Shown: positions 6,247-6,349 of the stretch, piece after piece
Layout of the letters: the number at the start of each line of letters is the position of its first letter
How positions within the stretch are numbered: the stretch's first letter is position 1
NCBI GenBank assembly: GCA_934717895.1
Contig: CAKUZO010000084.1
Span: forward strand, 1-6,349
Reading direction: 5' to 3'
DNA from: an uncultured Candidatus Melainabacteria bacterium
GTDB lineage: Bacteria > Cyanobacteriota > Vampirovibrionia > Gastranaerophilales > Gastranaerophilaceae
Length of the DNA stretch: 6,349 nt
Program-made: the position numbers and the translations under genes
The notes under the pieces: generated by a model
Seen by the model: only the letters and a program-made list of their open reading frames with translations
Database searches by the model: none
Told to the model about the DNA's origin: nothing

Positions 6247-6327
6247 AAATGAGAGTCTTCGAACCACGAGAATTTTTTCGTGTTGCTCAAAATTCTGTGG
6301 TTTTACCATTTTATGGTACCCTCATTT
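6247..6327. other. Compact three-way-junction inverted-repeat structure downstream of tRNA-Gln
   Basis: Three nested or adjacent inverted repeats fit one fold. The closing stem is AAATGAG 6247-6253 with CTCATTT 6321-6327 (7 bp). A 14-bp hairpin is AACCAC 6262-6267 with GTGGTT 6297-6302 plus AGAATTTT 6269-6276 with AAAATTCT 6289-6296, with one bulged G6268 and a 12-nt loop. A 6-bp hairpin is TACCAT 6304-6309 with ATGGTA 6313-6318 and a TTT loop. The junctions are only 1 and 2 nt, apart from an 8-nt strand at 6254-6261. The dense pairing suggests a structured RNA, a palindromic dispersed repeat or a mobile-element end. Which strand is active is not known. Confidence 0.5.
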
Positions 6328-6349
6328 GTACGGCTCGTGCTGCTCGCCT
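6249..6349 (+). CDS. Possible start of an uncharacterised ORF running off the right edge (doubtful)
   Basis: From ATG 6249 a frame stays open for 33 codons to the window end, beginning MRVFEPREFFRVAQNSVVLP. There is no convincing Shine-Dalgarno (only CTGGGA just before the ATG). A second plus-strand frame is open over the same span, and the segment coincides with the inverted-repeat structure. The open frames may therefore be a by-product of a structured repeat rather than a gene. Base composition becomes richer in G/C over the last 30 bases. No function can be given. Confidence 0.22.
   Translation, partial: MRVFEPREFFRVAQNSVVLPFYGTLICTARAAR

Noticed and set aside
6238..6309. 23-codon minus-strand ORF beginning MVKPQNFEQH
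   Set aside because: It is very short, lacks a ribosome site, and lies wholly inside the inverted-repeat structure, so it is probably incidental.
6247..6327. Hammerhead ribozyme or integron attC site
   Set aside because: The three-way junction lacks the CUGANGA and GAAA core on either strand, and no GTTRRRY/RYYYAAC boxes are present.

Overview
The window is AT-rich bacterial DNA using the standard bacterial code. It holds five complete protein genes, the first codons of a sixth, one tRNA gene, and an unusually fold-prone segment at its right edge. The combination points to a gut-type Candidatus Melainabacteria / Gastranaerophilales (Vampirovibrionia) genome. Reasons are the low GC, a Firmicutes-like TcdA with a Cys cluster, a cyanobacterium-like secreted phosphodiester glycosidase, and two orphan proteins in the style of that group. 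This assignment is inferred from general resemblance and was not tested by a search.

Layout, left to right. Positions 1-33 (minus strand) are the start of purA. A 160-bp divergent promoter region separates it from tcdA (194-946, plus), a ThiF/HesA-type E1-like enzyme of tRNA A37 modification. tcdA meets a 463-aa orphan gene (2339-948, minus) tail to tail with one base between the stop codons. A second divergent, very AT-rich region (2340-2510) leads to prfB (2511-3594, plus), encoding release factor 2 with the classical programmed +1 frameshift at an in-frame UGA. A 301-aa orphan with glycine-rich hydrophobic segments (3649-4554) follows 54 bp later. A strong tandem promoter and a leader of about 140 nt with several possible stems then precede an exported phosphodiester glycosidase gene (4785-6056). 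A tRNA-Gln(CUG) gene (6144-6214) has its own promoter. The last 110 bp can fold as a compact three-way junction and contain a stretch complementary to two arms of the tRNA.

The genes do not form one pathway. purA, tcdA, prfB and the tRNA are housekeeping functions (purines, tRNA modification, translation termination, decoding). The glycosidase and the two orphans look like cell-surface or lineage-specific genes. All five complete genes end in TAA or TAG. The only UGA in a stop position is the RF2 autoregulatory site inside prfB.

Most deserving of a second look are the fold-prone segment after the tRNA, the structured leader of the glycosidase gene, and the two orphan proteins. I found no CRISPR array, insertion sequence, transposase or phage gene.
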